Source: Aureimonas sp. AU22
GTDB lineage: Bacteria; Pseudomonadota; Alphaproteobacteria; Rhizobiales; Rhizobiaceae
Length of the DNA stretch: 64,000 nt
NCBI RefSeq assembly: GCF_001463745.1
Contig: NZ_BBWJ01000044.1
Location: 124,001 to 188,000 of the forward strand
Direction of reading: 5' to 3'
Shown: one piece after another, positions 45,278 to 54,900 of the stretch
How the letters are laid out: each line of letters opens with the position of its first letter
How positions within the stretch are numbered: the first letter of the stretch is position 1
Program-made: the position numbers and the translations under genes
The notes under the pieces: model-generated
Told to the model about the DNA's origin: nothing
The model's database searches: none
Seen by the model: the letters and a program-made list of their open reading frames with translations, nothing else

Positions 45278-46345
45278 ATGACGCACGCCCTGCCCCGTTT
45301 CGCTCTCACGATCGTGCTCGCCATCGCTCCGGTTGCCGGTGCGTTCGCGCAGTCGCCCGGCGAGCTCGTGCTTGGCGTCGCCGCGCCGCTTGCGGGCGCG
45401 AACGAGATTCTCGGGCGGCAGATCGTGGCGGGAGCGGAGCGTGCGGCAGGGGATGCGGGGGCGCGGGTCATCGAGGTGGATAGCGGATGCAATGCGGACG
45501 GTGGCCGCGAAGCCGCTGATGCATTGATCGCGGCGCGGGTCACGGTGGCGACCGGCTTTCTCTGCGCCGCATCGCTGGAAGCCGCCCTGCCGAAGCTCAC
45601 GGCCGCCGCGATCCCGGTCATCGATGTCGGGGTTCGCGCCGCGCGTATCCAGCGACTGCGCGACAAGGACGGCGCGCTCGTCTGGCGCCTGGCACCGGCT
45701 GCGGACGCAGTGGCGCAGGCGCTCGGCGCCTTCGTGCGCGAGCGCTGGTCGGATACGCCCTTCGCGCTGGTGGACGATGGCACGCCGCAAGCCCGGGATC
45801 TTGCCGACAAGGTGCGGCGGGCATTGGAAGACAGCGGCTTGCGGGCAGCCGTGAACGAGACCTATCGGCCGGCGGAAGAGAAGCAATTTCCCATCGCCCG
45901 ACGGCTTCAGCAAAGCGGCATCGCGCGCGTCCTGTTCCTCGGTGCCCGCAGCGACACGGCGATAATCTTACGAGATGCCGCCGAGATCGGGTTGCGGATC
46001 GAAGCGGCGGGAGGGGAATCGCTGGTCGATGCCGCCGATGGCCCGCCTCTTCCATCCGGCGTGATCGCGGTCGCATCCGGATTCGACGTCGACTGGGTAC
46101 CGTCCGAGACTGCGCCGGAGGATGAGGGCTATGCGCGAACCGCACGAACCGGCGCGGAGATCGCGATCGAGGCCGCGCGCCGGGCCGCCGCGGAAGGTCG
46201 AAGCATCGCGGACGTTCTGAACGCCGAAACCTTCGTGACGTCGGCTGGCCTCGTTCGCTTCCAGGGTGACGGCAGCGCCGGTGTCGTGACCTTCCGCACC
46301 TACCGATGGGACGGGACGCGCTTCGTCGCCGACGCCGAGGGCTGA
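45278..46345 (+). CDS. Divergent ABC-transporter-type periplasmic binding protein
   Basis: 355 residues with a signal peptide ending AGAFAQ (about 25) and a Peripla_BP_6 fold. It is shorter and more diverged than the protein at 43910: GELVLGVAAPLAG, DSGCNADGGREAAD, VATGFLCAASLEAALP with a cysteine pair that could form a disulfide, and AVASGFDVDW. It is divergently oriented to the LivK-like gene and directly followed (4 bp) by a P1 peptidase gene. It may bind a peptide-like or amide ligand linked to that peptidase (inference). Confidence 0.75.
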   Translation: MTHALPRFALTIVLAIAPVAGAFAQSPGELVLGVAAPLAGANEILGRQIVAGAERAAGDAGARVIEVDSGCNADGGREAADALIAARVTVATGFLCAASLEAALPKLTAAAIPVIDVGVRAARIQRLRDKDGALVWRLAPAADAVAQALGAFVRERWSDTPFALVDDGTPQARDLADKVRRALEDSGLRAAVNETYRPAEEKQFPIARRLQQSGIARVLFLGARSDTAIILRDAAEIGLRIEAAGGESLVDAADGPPLPSGVIAVASGFDVDWVPSETAPEDEGYARTARTGAEIAIEAARRAAAEGRSIADVLNAETFVTSAGLVRFQGDGSAGVVTFRTYRWDGTRFVADAEG

Positions 46346-46349
46346 AGCG

Positions 46350-47360
46350 ATGTCGCTAGGCTGGAGAGCGGGGCCACGCAACCTGCTGACCGACGTCGCA
46401 GGCCTTCGGGTCGGCAACGCGCAGGACGATCGCCTCAAGAGCGGCGCCACGGCGGTTCTCTTTGACCAGCCGTGTACGGCGGCCGTCGAGATCCTCGGCG
46501 GCGCGCCCGGCACGCGCGAGACCGACCTTCTGGCACCTGACAAGCTGGTACCCGGCATCGACGCCCTGGTCCTTTCCGGCGGCTCGGCCTTCGGGCTGGA
46601 TGCGGCCTCCGGCGTTCAGGCGTTCCTGCGCTCGGTCGGCCGGGGCTTCGAGGTGGCGGGTCATCGCGTTCCCCTCGTGCCGGCTGCGATCCTGTTCGAC
46701 CTCGCCAATGGGGGCAACAAGGATTGGGGGCTCCATTCGCCCTACCGCGACCTGGGGCTCCGTGCGGCAGAGGCCGCGGGTCTCGAATTCGCACTCGGCA
46801 GCGTTGGAGCCGGGACCGGGGCCACCACGGCCGGCGCCAAGGGTGGGCTCGGTTCTGCGTCCACGGTTCTCTCGTCCGGAGCGACGGTCGCCGCCCTCGT
46901 CGCGGTGAACGCGGTCGGCTCGGCGCTGATCGGTTCGACCCGGCATTTTCATGCCGCCGCCTTCGAGATCGACGCGGAGTTCGGGGGCCTCGGCCTCCCC
47001 GCCCCTCATCCCACCATGGCAGCGCCACCGACGACGAAGATCGCACCCCATCCCGGGACCGCTACTACGATCGCGGTGATCGCGACCGACGCGGTGCTCG
47101 ACAAGGGCGCGGCGCGTCGTCTTGCGGTGGCCGCGCATGATGGGTTCGCCCGCGCGCTCTGGCCGGCCCATACAGACTTCGACGGCGATCTCGTCTTTGC
47201 CGCCGCAACCGGCGCCGGCGGATGGCGGCCGGAAGGCGCCGAGCGTATCGAACTGGCATCCGCCGCCGCCGCGACCATGGCGCGGGCGATCGCGCGCGGC
47301 GTTCACGCTGCCGTGCCGGCACCCGGCGATCTGCGCCCCGCGTGGCGGCAACTGGGATAG
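46350..47360 (+). CDS. P1-family (DmpA/BapA-like) aminopeptidase
   Basis: 336 residues of the peptidase S58/DmpA fold (N-terminal-nucleophile aminopeptidases and amidases). Motifs are DVAGLRVGNAQ, LSGGSAFGLDAASGV, GAGTGATTAGAKGG and ATTIAVIATDAVLDKG. Autocleavage would expose the nucleophile near the last motif, probably a Thr of ATTIAV. It begins 4 bp after the binding-protein stop, so the two are one transcript. Its substrate may be a small D-amino-acid or beta-peptide (inference). Confidence 0.85.
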   Translation: MSLGWRAGPRNLLTDVAGLRVGNAQDDRLKSGATAVLFDQPCTAAVEILGGAPGTRETDLLAPDKLVPGIDALVLSGGSAFGLDAASGVQAFLRSVGRGFEVAGHRVPLVPAAILFDLANGGNKDWGLHSPYRDLGLRAAEAAGLEFALGSVGAGTGATTAGAKGGLGSASTVLSSGATVAALVAVNAVGSALIGSTRHFHAAAFEIDAEFGGLGLPAPHPTMAAPPTTKIAPHPGTATTIAVIATDAVLDKGAARRLAVAAHDGFARALWPAHTDFDGDLVFAAATGAGGWRPEGAERIELASAAAATMARAIARGVHAAVPAPGDLRPAWRQLG

Positions 47361-47448
47361 GCGGTCCCGGCGTTGCGATTGAGACGCGGGCGGGGGTCTG
47401 TTACAGCGCGGCGAACCGTCCGCATGCCGCTCGTGAAAGGCTTCGCCC

Positions 47449-48756
47449 ATGATCCCCCGCTATTCCCGCCCCGAAATGGTGTCGGTCTGGTCGCAGGAGA
47501 CCAAGTTCCGCATCTGGTTCGAGATCGAGGCGCACGCCTGCGATGCCTTGGCGGAGATCGGGGTCATTCCGAAGGACGCGGCCAGGACGATCTGGGAAAA
47601 GGGCGGCGCCGCGACCTTCGACGTCGACCGCATCGACGAGATCGAGCGCGTCACCAAGCACGACGTCATCGCCTTCCTGACGCATCTGGCCGAGTTCGTC
47701 GGACCGGACTCGCGCTTCATCCACCAGGGCATGACCTCGTCGGACGTGCTCGACACCTGTTTCAACGTCCAGCTCGTGCGCGCGACAGACATCCTGCTCG
47801 CCGACATGGACGCGCTTCTCGAGGCGCTCAAGCGGCGCGCCTACGAGCACAAGGATACGGTCACGATCGGCCGTAGCCACGGCATCCATGCGGAACCGAC
47901 GACCTTCGGCGTGAAGCTCGCACTCGCCTATGCCGAGTTCGATCGTTGCCGCGACCGTCTGCGCGCGGCGCGGGAGGAAGTCGCGACCTGTGCGATCTCG
48001 GGAGCCGTCGGCACCTTTGCGAACATCGACCCGCGCGTCGAGGAGCACGTCGCCAAGGCGCTCGGCCTGAAGCCGGAGCCGGTTTCGACGCAGGTCATTC
48101 CGCGAGACCGGCACGCGATGTACTTCGCGACGCTCGGCGTCGTCGCCTCGTCGATCGAGCGCCTCGCCACCGAGATCCGCCACCTGCAGCGGACCGAGGT
48201 CCTGGAGGCCGAGGAGTATTTCTCGCCAGGCCAGAAGGGCTCGTCGGCCATGCCGCACAAGCGCAACCCCGTGCTGACCGAGAACCTGACGGGCCTCGCT
48301 CGCATGGTGCGCTCCTTCGCCATGCCGGCGATGGAGAACGTCGCGCTCTGGCACGAGCGCGACATCTCGCACTCATCCGTCGAGCGCTATATCGGACCGG
48401 ACGCCACCGTCACGCTGGACTTCGCTCTCGCGCGCCTCACCGGCGTGATCGACAAGCTCTTGGTCTACCCCGATCGGATGGACCGCAACCTCAACCAGTT
48501 CAAGGGCCTCGTTCATTCGCAGCGCGTGCTGCTGGCACTCACCCAGGCCGGCGTCAGCCGCGAGGATGCCTACCGCCTCGTCCAGCGCAACGCGATGAAG
48601 GTGTGGGAACACGGGGCGGACTTCCTGACCGAACTCCTGGCCGACGCCGAGGTCACGGCGGCGCTGTCGGAAGCGGAGATCCGCGAGAAGTTCGACATCG
48701 GCTATCACACCAAGCATGTCGACACGATCTTCGGGCGCGTGTTCGGCGCGGCCTGA
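47449..48756 (+). CDS. purB: Adenylosuccinate lyase
   Basis: 435 residues. The fumarase/aspartase superfamily signature is GSSAMPHKRNPVLTEN. The TSSDVLDTCFNVQL and GRSHGIHAEPTTFG segments carry the catalytic His and substrate contacts. It acts twice in purine synthesis, producing AICAR and AMP with release of fumarate. Other pur genes lie at 53131-57991. Confidence 0.96.
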   Translation: MIPRYSRPEMVSVWSQETKFRIWFEIEAHACDALAEIGVIPKDAARTIWEKGGAATFDVDRIDEIERVTKHDVIAFLTHLAEFVGPDSRFIHQGMTSSDVLDTCFNVQLVRATDILLADMDALLEALKRRAYEHKDTVTIGRSHGIHAEPTTFGVKLALAYAEFDRCRDRLRAAREEVATCAISGAVGTFANIDPRVEEHVAKALGLKPEPVSTQVIPRDRHAMYFATLGVVASSIERLATEIRHLQRTEVLEAEEYFSPGQKGSSAMPHKRNPVLTENLTGLARMVRSFAMPAMENVALWHERDISHSSVERYIGPDATVTLDFALARLTGVIDKLLVYPDRMDRNLNQFKGLVHSQRVLLALTQAGVSREDAYRLVQRNAMKVWEHGADFLTELLADAEVTAALSEAEIREKFDIGYHTKHVDTIFGRVFGAA

Positions 48757-48768
48757 CGCGCGGCGCTG

Positions 48769-48790
48769 CCGGGCGGTTCGATCCGCCCGG
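48769..48790. terminator. Hairpin terminator between purB and the EEP gene
   Basis: Perfect 8-bp stem CCGGGCGG / CCGCCCGG with loop TTCGAT, followed on the plus strand by TTTC. It lies in the 36-bp gap between two convergent genes. Confidence 0.8.
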
Positions 48791-48792
48791 TT

Positions 48793-49608
48793 TCAGGCGG
48801 CGTGCGCTTCGGCGGCCACCAGCACCGGCGTCTCCAGAGGTGGTGTCTCCCGCTCCACCACGCCCGAGATGTCGAGCTGGATCATCTGGTGGTCCGAATA
48901 GGGTTGATCGAGGATCGCGACCTTGCAGCGGTCACGCAGATCGCGCGACAGGAGGCAGATGTCCAAAGCGGCACGGTAGGGCCCGAGCCGGAAGGTCGGT
49001 CCCGAATGGGCGTTGGCATGCACGAGGCGTCCATCGGCGAGCAGTGGGCGCAGCTCGCCGGCGCCCCGGAACAGGTTGAAGTCGCCGATCACGACGGTCG
49101 GCGCGTCGCTCTCCGCCACCCAACGCGCCAGCTCACCCATCTGCAGGCACCGAACGTGATAGCGCAGCGATAGGTGCGCCATCAAAATGCGGATGCCGGA
49201 GATCTGGATGTCGTAGACGAGGCGCTTCTTTCCGGCCGAGAGATAGCGCGCGACGTAGGTCAGCGGGCGTGACGCCAGGAAGGCGTTGGACTTGCCGCGT
49301 GAGACCGACAGCCGGCGAAAGCGCCTGTCGGCACTGTACTTGTTGTCGATCCTCACGGTCGTATGGTGCGCCTCTGCCAGCGCCCCGACCTGGTCGAAGA
49401 AGCCGTTGGTGAGCGAGCCCTTGTCGATCTCGGCGAAGCAGGAAAGGTCCGGCTTCAGCTCGGCGAGGCGCTGTCGCACCAGCCCAAGGCTGCGCAACTG
49501 CACACGCTGTGTCGTGAAGACGTGATGGTGCGCGCGGCGCACGTGATGGCCGATGGAGCCGTTGATGTCGCGGCTGTAACCGAGATTGGCGTAGACGATC
49601 CGCAACAT
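48793..49608 (-). CDS. Endonuclease/exonuclease/phosphatase (EEP) fold protein
   Basis: 271 residues. EEP metal and catalytic motifs are present: Glu in FAEIDKGS, VIGDFNLFRG, and the terminal YSDHQMIQLDI. Such proteins hydrolyse phosphodiesters or phosphomonoesters in DNA, RNA or lipids. I start at ATG 49608 (MLRIVYANLGYSRD); the extension upstream is arginine-rich and overlaps the cls promoter region. It is divergent from cardiolipin synthase, which makes a phospholipid-linked role conceivable but unproved. No signal peptide. Confidence 0.8.
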   Translation of the reverse strand: MLRIVYANLGYSRDINGSIGHHVRRAHHHVFTTQRVQLRSLGLVRQRLAELKPDLSCFAEIDKGSLTNGFFDQVGALAEAHHTTVRIDNKYSADRRFRRLSVSRGKSNAFLASRPLTYVARYLSAGKKRLVYDIQISGIRILMAHLSLRYHVRCLQMGELARWVAESDAPTVVIGDFNLFRGAGELRPLLADGRLVHANAHSGPTFRLGPYRAALDICLLSRDLRDRCKVAILDQPYSDHQMIQLDISGVVERETPPLETPVLVAAEAHAA

Positions 49609-49796
49609 GCCCTCACAGCTCCGTCCCGACTGCGACCCTTGGACGGTCGAACCGACTAACGCGGCGCCCGAGCCGCTCGTTCCGTTCAGGATCTTGCCGG
49701 TCGATCCCTCGTCCCCTGGGCGCCGTCGCCCATATCGTCCGTCGAGGGCCCGCGCAAGGCAGGCCTGACGACGGGACGCTCGAGGTCGAGACACGA

Positions 49797-51242
49797 ATGG
49801 TCGAATACTTCGACGGCACGATCCTGCCCATGGTGCTGGCGTTCCTGAGCTGGGCCATCCTGATCGGTGCGGTGATCTACATACCGTTCCGACGCAGCCC
49901 CGTCGCCGCCCAGGCCTGGCTGCTCCTGTTCTTCTTCCTGCCGTGGGCGGCGCTCGTGGTGTATCTCGCCGTCGGCAACGCACGCCATCCGAAATGGCGG
50001 CGGGACCGCATCGAGAAAGTGCCCGACATCATCCGCCATGCCATCGCGCATATGACGCTGGAGGGCACGGGCGGCATGCGGACACTGCGTCCCCATCACC
50101 GGATGACGGCGCACCTCGTGCATCGGATCGGCCGCTTTCCCTGCCTTGCCGACAACCGGATCGTGCTGGACGCGGACTACAACCGGGTGGTCGACCGCAT
50201 CGCCGCCGATATCGACGCCGCGCGGCACCACGCGCACGTCATGGTCTACATCCTTCAGAACGACCAGGCCGGAAACAAGGTGCTGAGCGCTCTCCAGAGG
50301 GCGGCGAAGCGCGGGGTCAAATGCCGCCTGCTCATCGATGCCGTCGGCTCGTCGCGCGACCGCAAGGCCATCGCCAAGAGGCTCAAGAACACCGGCGTGG
50401 AGCTCCGGCTGATCCTGCCCCTGCGCTTCTGGAACCAGGCGACGCGCATGGACCTGCGCAATCACCGCAAGATCGTGGTGGTGGACGGCAAGGTCGGATG
50501 GGTCGGCTCGCAGAACATGCACCGCATCGAGTACGAGCCGAAGACCTTCTATCGCGAGCTGATGGCGCGTGTCGAAGGTCCCGTCGTGCTCGAACTCCAG
50601 GCGGTCTTCATCGGCGACTGGTATCTCGAGACGGCCGAGGACATCGGTTCGCCCGAACTCATGCCGGCGCCCGAACGCCAACCGGTCGAGCGCAACGCCA
50701 CGGCGCAGGTTCTGCCCTCGGGGCCGGACTACCCGGAGGCGGGGGTCGATATCCTCTTCACCGACCTCATCTACAGCGCGCGCCAGCGCGTCGTGCTGGC
50801 GACGCCGTACTTCATCCCGAACGAGCCGTTGCTCCTCGCCATGCGAACGGCGGTGTCGAAGGGCGTGCGCGTGACGCTTTTCGTCACCTCCACGACCAAC
50901 AGCTTCCTGATCGATCGCGCGCAGCAATCCTATTACGACGAACTGCTCGAGGCGGGCGTGGAGGTGATGCTCTACCGGGAGCGGTTCCTGCACGCCAAGC
51001 ACCTGTCGATCGACGACGACATCGCCATCATCGGCTCGGCCAACATGGACCGCCGCTCATTCGAGCTGAACTCGGAGGTGACGTTGATCACCTACAGCGA
51101 GGATACCGTGCGGGACCTGCGGGCGATCGAGGACGACTACCGGACGAAGAGCCACCGGTTGAACCTCGATGACTGGAACAAGCGCGGCTTCATGATCCAG
51201 CTCGGCGAGAACGTTACCCGGCTCATCAGCCCGCTCCTCTGA
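49797..51242 (+). CDS. cls: Cardiolipin synthase
   Basis: 481 residues. Two N-terminal membrane helices (about 8-30 and 40-60) precede two phospholipase-D motifs: NHRKIVVVDGKVGWVGSQN and LHAKHLSIDDDIAIIGSAN. It condenses two phosphatidylglycerols to cardiolipin at the inner membrane. Length is typical of ClsA. Confidence 0.93.
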   Translation: MVEYFDGTILPMVLAFLSWAILIGAVIYIPFRRSPVAAQAWLLLFFFLPWAALVVYLAVGNARHPKWRRDRIEKVPDIIRHAIAHMTLEGTGGMRTLRPHHRMTAHLVHRIGRFPCLADNRIVLDADYNRVVDRIAADIDAARHHAHVMVYILQNDQAGNKVLSALQRAAKRGVKCRLLIDAVGSSRDRKAIAKRLKNTGVELRLILPLRFWNQATRMDLRNHRKIVVVDGKVGWVGSQNMHRIEYEPKTFYRELMARVEGPVVLELQAVFIGDWYLETAEDIGSPELMPAPERQPVERNATAQVLPSGPDYPEAGVDILFTDLIYSARQRVVLATPYFIPNEPLLLAMRTAVSKGVRVTLFVTSTTNSFLIDRAQQSYYDELLEAGVEVMLYRERFLHAKHLSIDDDIAIIGSANMDRRSFELNSEVTLITYSEDTVRDLRAIEDDYRTKSHRLNLDDWNKRGFMIQLGENVTRLISPLL

Positions 51243-51287
51243 TCCAGGCGACTTGACAAGGCGGACAGCCCTTCGCATCTGCGTGCG

Positions 51288-51827
51288 ATGCGAGTTTCCG
51301 ACGTCGATATCCTGATCGTTCCCGGCTTGGCGGGAGCCTCCGAGCAGCACTGGCAGTCCCGTTGGGAGGCGAAGCTCTCGACGGCCAGCCGCGTCATCCA
51401 CACCGCCCCGGATCCGCACGACGCGGCGGCCTGGATCGCCGCCGTGGCGGATGCCGTGGCGCGGGCCACGCGGCCGCCTGTCATCGTCGCCCATGCGCTG
51501 GGCGTTGCTGCCGCCGTCGCAGCGGCTCCGCAGTTCGAGCGGCCCGTGGCAGGCGCGTTCTTCGTCGCGCCGGTGGATCTCGGGCACGGCGCTTCGGGCT
51601 TCGACGCCTATTCGCGCGATCCGCTGCCGTTCCCGTCCATCGTGGTCGCAAGTCGAGGTGAACCGGACCATTCGTTCGATGCCATCGAGGACGTCGCCGC
51701 CGCATGGGGCTCTCTCTTCGTGGATGCGGGGGAATCGGGACGGCTCGACGAGACCAGCGGACACGGCCCCTGGCCGGAGGGGCTCCTGACCTTCGGCAAG
51801 TTCCTCTCCCGCCTGCCCGCGCCCTGA
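51288..51827 (+). CDS. RBBP9/YdeN-like alpha/beta-hydrolase fold protein lacking the nucleophile serine
   Basis: 179 residues matching the RBBP9/YdeN family: VPGLAGASEQHWQSRWE, VIVAHALGVAAAVAA, FFVAPVDL, PFPSIVVASRGEPDHS and GPWPEG. Family members have a Ser in the V-A-H-S-L-G elbow; here residue 70 is Ala (codon GCG at 51495-51497). The usual acidic residue in the ASRNDP-like segment is ASRGEP, and the loop carrying the catalytic His is shortened (ETSGHGPWPEG). The protein is therefore probably not a serine hydrolase. It is convergent with the aldolase gene. Confidence 0.8.
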   Translation: MRVSDVDILIVPGLAGASEQHWQSRWEAKLSTASRVIHTAPDPHDAAAWIAAVADAVARATRPPVIVAHALGVAAAVAAAPQFERPVAGAFFVAPVDLGHGASGFDAYSRDPLPFPSIVVASRGEPDHSFDAIEDVAAAWGSLFVDAGESGRLDETSGHGPWPEGLLTFGKFLSRLPAP

Positions 51828-51840
51828 AGAGCGCAGGCCT

Positions 51841-52602
51841 TCAGCCGCGGAAACCCTCGACGAGCCTCGCACATCCGGCTTTCAGAATGCCCACATCCGA
51901 GGCGATGCCGATCAGCTGGCATCCCATGGATGCGTAACGACGCGCATCGTCCGCATCGAGGGCATAGATCGCCACGGCTTTGCCTGCGGCGCGCGCGCGG
52001 GCGGCGATGTCCGCGATCGCCTTGCTCGTCGCCTCACCTTTCGGGTCGAGACCGCCCTGCCCGAGCGCCATCGAGAGATCGGACGGGCCGATGAAGATGC
52101 CGCCGAGTTCGGGAACAGCGAGGATCGCGTCGAGATCGGCATAGGCGCCGGCGGTCTCGATCATGGCGAAGGACACAACAGCCTCATCGGCTGCCGCGAG
52201 ATAATCGCGCGGCGCCATCCCGAAGAGATCGGCGGCGCGCGTCGGGCCGAAGGAGCGCGTTCCGCCGGGCATGTAACGCAAGGCCCTGGCGAACGCTGCC
52301 GCATCATCGGCGCTCTCCACCATCGGGAGAATGACGCCGGTCGCGCCAAGATCGACCACCCGGCCCGCGAGCGCGAGATCGCCGGGGGCGACGCGCACGA
52401 TCGCGGGCTTGCCGAGAAGGGCCGCGCGCGCGCAGCCCTCCCGGAGATCCGCAACGCCCTGAAGGCCGTGCTGACCGTCGAGCACCAGCGCATCGAAAGC
52501 GTGCAGGAGGATTTCGTGCACCACGGGGTCGGCAAGGCTAGACCAACCGCACAGGACGGGGTCCGGCCGGGACAGAAGGTCCCGCAGTCCGTTCAAGGCC
52601 AT
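51841..52602 (-). CDS. HpcH/HpaI aldolase family protein
   Basis: 253 residues of the pyruvate-dependent class II aldolase fold. Metal ligands are expected in the AMIETAGAYADLD (Glu) and GGIFIGPSDLSMALG (Asp) segments. The family cleaves 2-keto-3-deoxy acids or related hydroxyacids; substrate unknown. Its ATG shares a base with the stop of the DUF1476 gene (TGATG), so it is translationally coupled to it. Confidence 0.87.
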   Translation of the reverse strand: MALNGLRDLLSRPDPVLCGWSSLADPVVHEILLHAFDALVLDGQHGLQGVADLREGCARAALLGKPAIVRVAPGDLALAGRVVDLGATGVILPMVESADDAAAFARALRYMPGGTRSFGPTRAADLFGMAPRDYLAAADEAVVSFAMIETAGAYADLDAILAVPELGGIFIGPSDLSMALGQGGLDPKGEATSKAIADIAARARAAGKAVAIYALDADDARRYASMGCQLIGIASDVGILKAGCARLVEGFRG

Positions 52603-52919
52603 CAGGACGCCGCGATCTGCTTCTCGGCCTCTTCCATGTATTCCATGCGGTGGCGCTCGATCTGGTGATCGGACTGGTTGACCCCAGCGGCATCGAAATC
52701 GGCGCGGACCTTGGCGAAGACGTCCTGCGGCCCCTTGGCGCCAAGATCGAGATTGGCGAGGGCGATCGCATAAGCCTCTGCCTCGGCGGCGTTCTTGCCG
52801 AGCTTACCCGCTGCCCAGAGGCCCAGGAGCTTGGTCGCCCTCACCTCGATGCGGAACTTCCGGTCCTCCTCGTGGGCGTAGCGTGCTTCCTGGTCATGGC
52901 CCCGATCGTTCAGCGACAT
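52602..52919 (-). CDS. DUF1476 protein, F1-ATPase inhibitor zeta subunit type
   Basis: 105 residues, the whole length of the DUF1476 family. Members are the zeta subunits of alphaproteobacterial F1FO-ATP synthase, first studied in Paracoccus. The N-terminal helix (about 1-20, [16 protein letters not shown]) blocks ATP hydrolysis. The C-terminal helical bundle ([33 protein letters not shown]) is clear. It is divergent from purC and coupled to an aldolase gene. Confidence 0.9.
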   Translation of the reverse strand: MSLNDRGHDQEARYAHEEDRKFRIEVRATKLLGLWAAGKLGKNAAEAEAYAIALANLDLGAKGPQDVFAKVRADFDAAGVNQSDHQIERHRMEYMEEAEKQIAAS

Positions 52920-53130
52920 TCCCTTGTCCTTTCGTCAACTCTGCAACTTTGCCGACATCATGCTAGCGGCTCGGCCCGCCTTGTCCAGCAAGCCTCGCGC
53001 GCCCGGCCCCGAAGCGCCGTGTCCCGATTGCGATTGTTTAGGCTCGGCGTTTGGTCTATTCACCCGCGGGAGACATATGGTTTTCGCGGGTCGACCTTCG
53101 ACTCGCCTTTTACGCGATCAGGCAACCTCC

Positions 53131-53895
53131 ATGACACGTCGCCGCCGTATCTACGAAGGCAAGGGCAAGATCCTTTACGAAGGTCCGGAGCCCGGCACGC
53201 TGGTTCAGTTCTTCAAGGACGACGCGACCGCCTTCAACAAGAAGAAGCACGAGGTCGTCGACGGCAAGGGTGTCCTGAACAACCGCATCTCCGAATACAT
53301 CTTCAGCCATCTCAACCGGATCGGCATCCCGACCCACTTCATCCGGCGGCTCAACATGCGTGAGCAGCTGATCAAGGAAGTCGAGATCATCCCGCTCGAG
53401 GTCGTGGTGCGCAACGTGGCGGCCGGTTCGCTCGCCAAGCGCCTCGGCATCGAGGAGGGCACCGTGCTGCCCCGCTCGATCATCGAGTTCTACTACAAGG
53501 CCGATCAGCTCGACGACCCGATGGTCTCGGAAGAGCACATCACGGCCTTCGGCTGGGCGACGCCGCAGGAGATCGACGACATCATGGCGCTCGCCATTCG
53601 TGTCAACGACTTCCTGACCGGGCTTTTCCTTGGTGTCGGCATCCAGCTCGTCGACTTCAAGATCGAGACGGGGCGTCTCTTCGAAGGCGACATGATGCGC
53701 ATCATCGTGGCCGACGAGATCTCCCCGGACTCCTGCCGCCTCTGGGACGTCCAGACGCAGGACAAGCTCGACAAGGATCGTTTCCGCCGTGACATGGGCG
53801 GCCTCGTCGAAGCCTATCAGGAAGTGGCTCGCCGTCTCGGCATCATGAACGAGAACGAGCCGCCCCGCCCTTCCGGGCCGGTGTTGGTCAAGTAG
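53131..53895 (+). CDS. purC: Phosphoribosylaminoimidazole-succinocarboxamide synthase
   Basis: 254 residues. Hallmarks are [40 protein letters not shown] and [16 protein letters not shown]. It joins aspartate to CAIR in purine synthesis. I use ATG 53131 ([13 protein letters not shown]); the in-frame region upstream is untranslated leader. It opens the purC-purS-purQ run. The 211 bp before it separate it from the divergent zeta gene; no clear promoter hexamers. Confidence 0.95.
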   Translation: MTRRRRIYEGKGKILYEGPEPGTLVQFFKDDATAFNKKKHEVVDGKGVLNNRISEYIFSHLNRIGIPTHFIRRLNMREQLIKEVEIIPLEVVVRNVAAGSLAKRLGIEEGTVLPRSIIEFYYKADQLDDPMVSEEHITAFGWATPQEIDDIMALAIRVNDFLTGLFLGVGIQLVDFKIETGRLFEGDMMRIIVADEISPDSCRLWDVQTQDKLDKDRFRRDMGGLVEAYQEVARRLGIMNENEPPRPSGPVLVK

Positions 53896-53962
53896 CACGG
53901 CGTCCCGTGTCGCAGCCGGCTCCGGCTCTTCGATTGGTTCATTCGCAAGGCAGGCAGATACC

Positions 53963-54205
53963 GTGATCAAGGCGCGCATCGTCGTAACCCTCAAGAACGG
54001 CGTCCTGGATCCTCAGGGCAAGGCGATCGAAGGGGCTCTCGGTACGCTGGGCTTCGCCGGCGTCTCCGGCGTTCGCCAGGGCAAGGTCTTCGACGTCGAG
54101 GTGGACGGCACCGACCGCGCCAAGGCGGAGGGCGACCTCAAGGCCATGTGCGAGAAGCTTCTCGCCAATACGGTGATCGAGAACTACGCGATCGAGCTCG
54201 CCTGA
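53963..54205 (+). CDS. purS: Phosphoribosylformylglycinamidine synthase subunit PurS
   Basis: 80 residues, starting at GTG 53963. The PurS fold is recognisable from ARIVVTLKNGVLDPQGKAIEG and GVRQGKVFDVEVDG. With PurQ and PurL it forms the three-part FGAM synthase. 67 bp after purC and 11 bp before purQ. Confidence 0.95.
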   Translation: MIKARIVVTLKNGVLDPQGKAIEGALGTLGFAGVSGVRQGKVFDVEVDGTDRAKAEGDLKAMCEKLLANTVIENYAIELA

Positions 54206-54216
54206 GGAATTAGCCT

Positions 54217-54900
54217 ATGAAGTCCGCCGTCGTCCTCCTGCCGGGTCTCAACCGCGACCGCGACATGATCGCGGCGCTGACAGCCATTTCCGGCCAGGCC
54301 CCGATCACGGTCTGGCAGACCGAGACGCAGATCCCCGACGTCGACCTGATCGTCGTCCCGGGCGGCTTTTCCTACGGCGACTACCTGCGCTGCGGCGCGA
54401 TCGCCGCCCGTTCGCCCGTGATGCGCGCGGTGGCGGAAAAGGCCGCGGCCGGCGTGCCGGTCCTCGGTGTCTGCAACGGCTTCCAGATCCTCTGCGAGGC
54501 CGGCCTCCTGCCCGGCGCGCTGATGCGGAACACCAGCCTAAAGTTCGTGTGCCGCGAGGTGAAGCTCAAGGTGACGAACGCCCAGACGCTCTTCACCTCG
54601 GGCTACGCGCAGGACCAGATCATCCGCTGCCCCGTCGCTCACCATGACGGCAACTATTTCGCGGAAGCCGAAAGCCTCGAGCGGATCGAGGGCGAAGGCC
54701 GTGTCGTGTTCCGCTATGCCGAGGGCACCAATCCGAACGGCGCGATTAACGACATCGCCGGCATCGTCAACGATCGCGGCAACGTTTTGGGCATGATGCC
54801 GCACCCGGAGAACCTCGTCGAGGCCGAGCACGGCGGCACCGACGGACGCCCGCTCTTCGAAGGCGCGCTCGGAATGCTCGGTCGAGGCCTCGCCGCTTGA
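54217..54900 (+). CDS. purQ: Phosphoribosylformylglycinamidine synthase subunit PurQ
   Basis: 227-residue class I glutamine amidotransferase. Catalytic Cys in GVCNGFQIL; His and Glu in MPHPENLVE. Supplies ammonia to PurL. Its TGA overlaps the TTG start of a small lipoprotein gene by 4 bp. Confidence 0.96.
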   Translation: MKSAVVLLPGLNRDRDMIAALTAISGQAPITVWQTETQIPDVDLIVVPGGFSYGDYLRCGAIAARSPVMRAVAEKAAAGVPVLGVCNGFQILCEAGLLPGALMRNTSLKFVCREVKLKVTNAQTLFTSGYAQDQIIRCPVAHHDGNYFAEAESLERIEGEGRVVFRYAEGTNPNGAINDIAGIVNDRGNVLGMMPHPENLVEAEHGGTDGRPLFEGALGMLGRGLAA

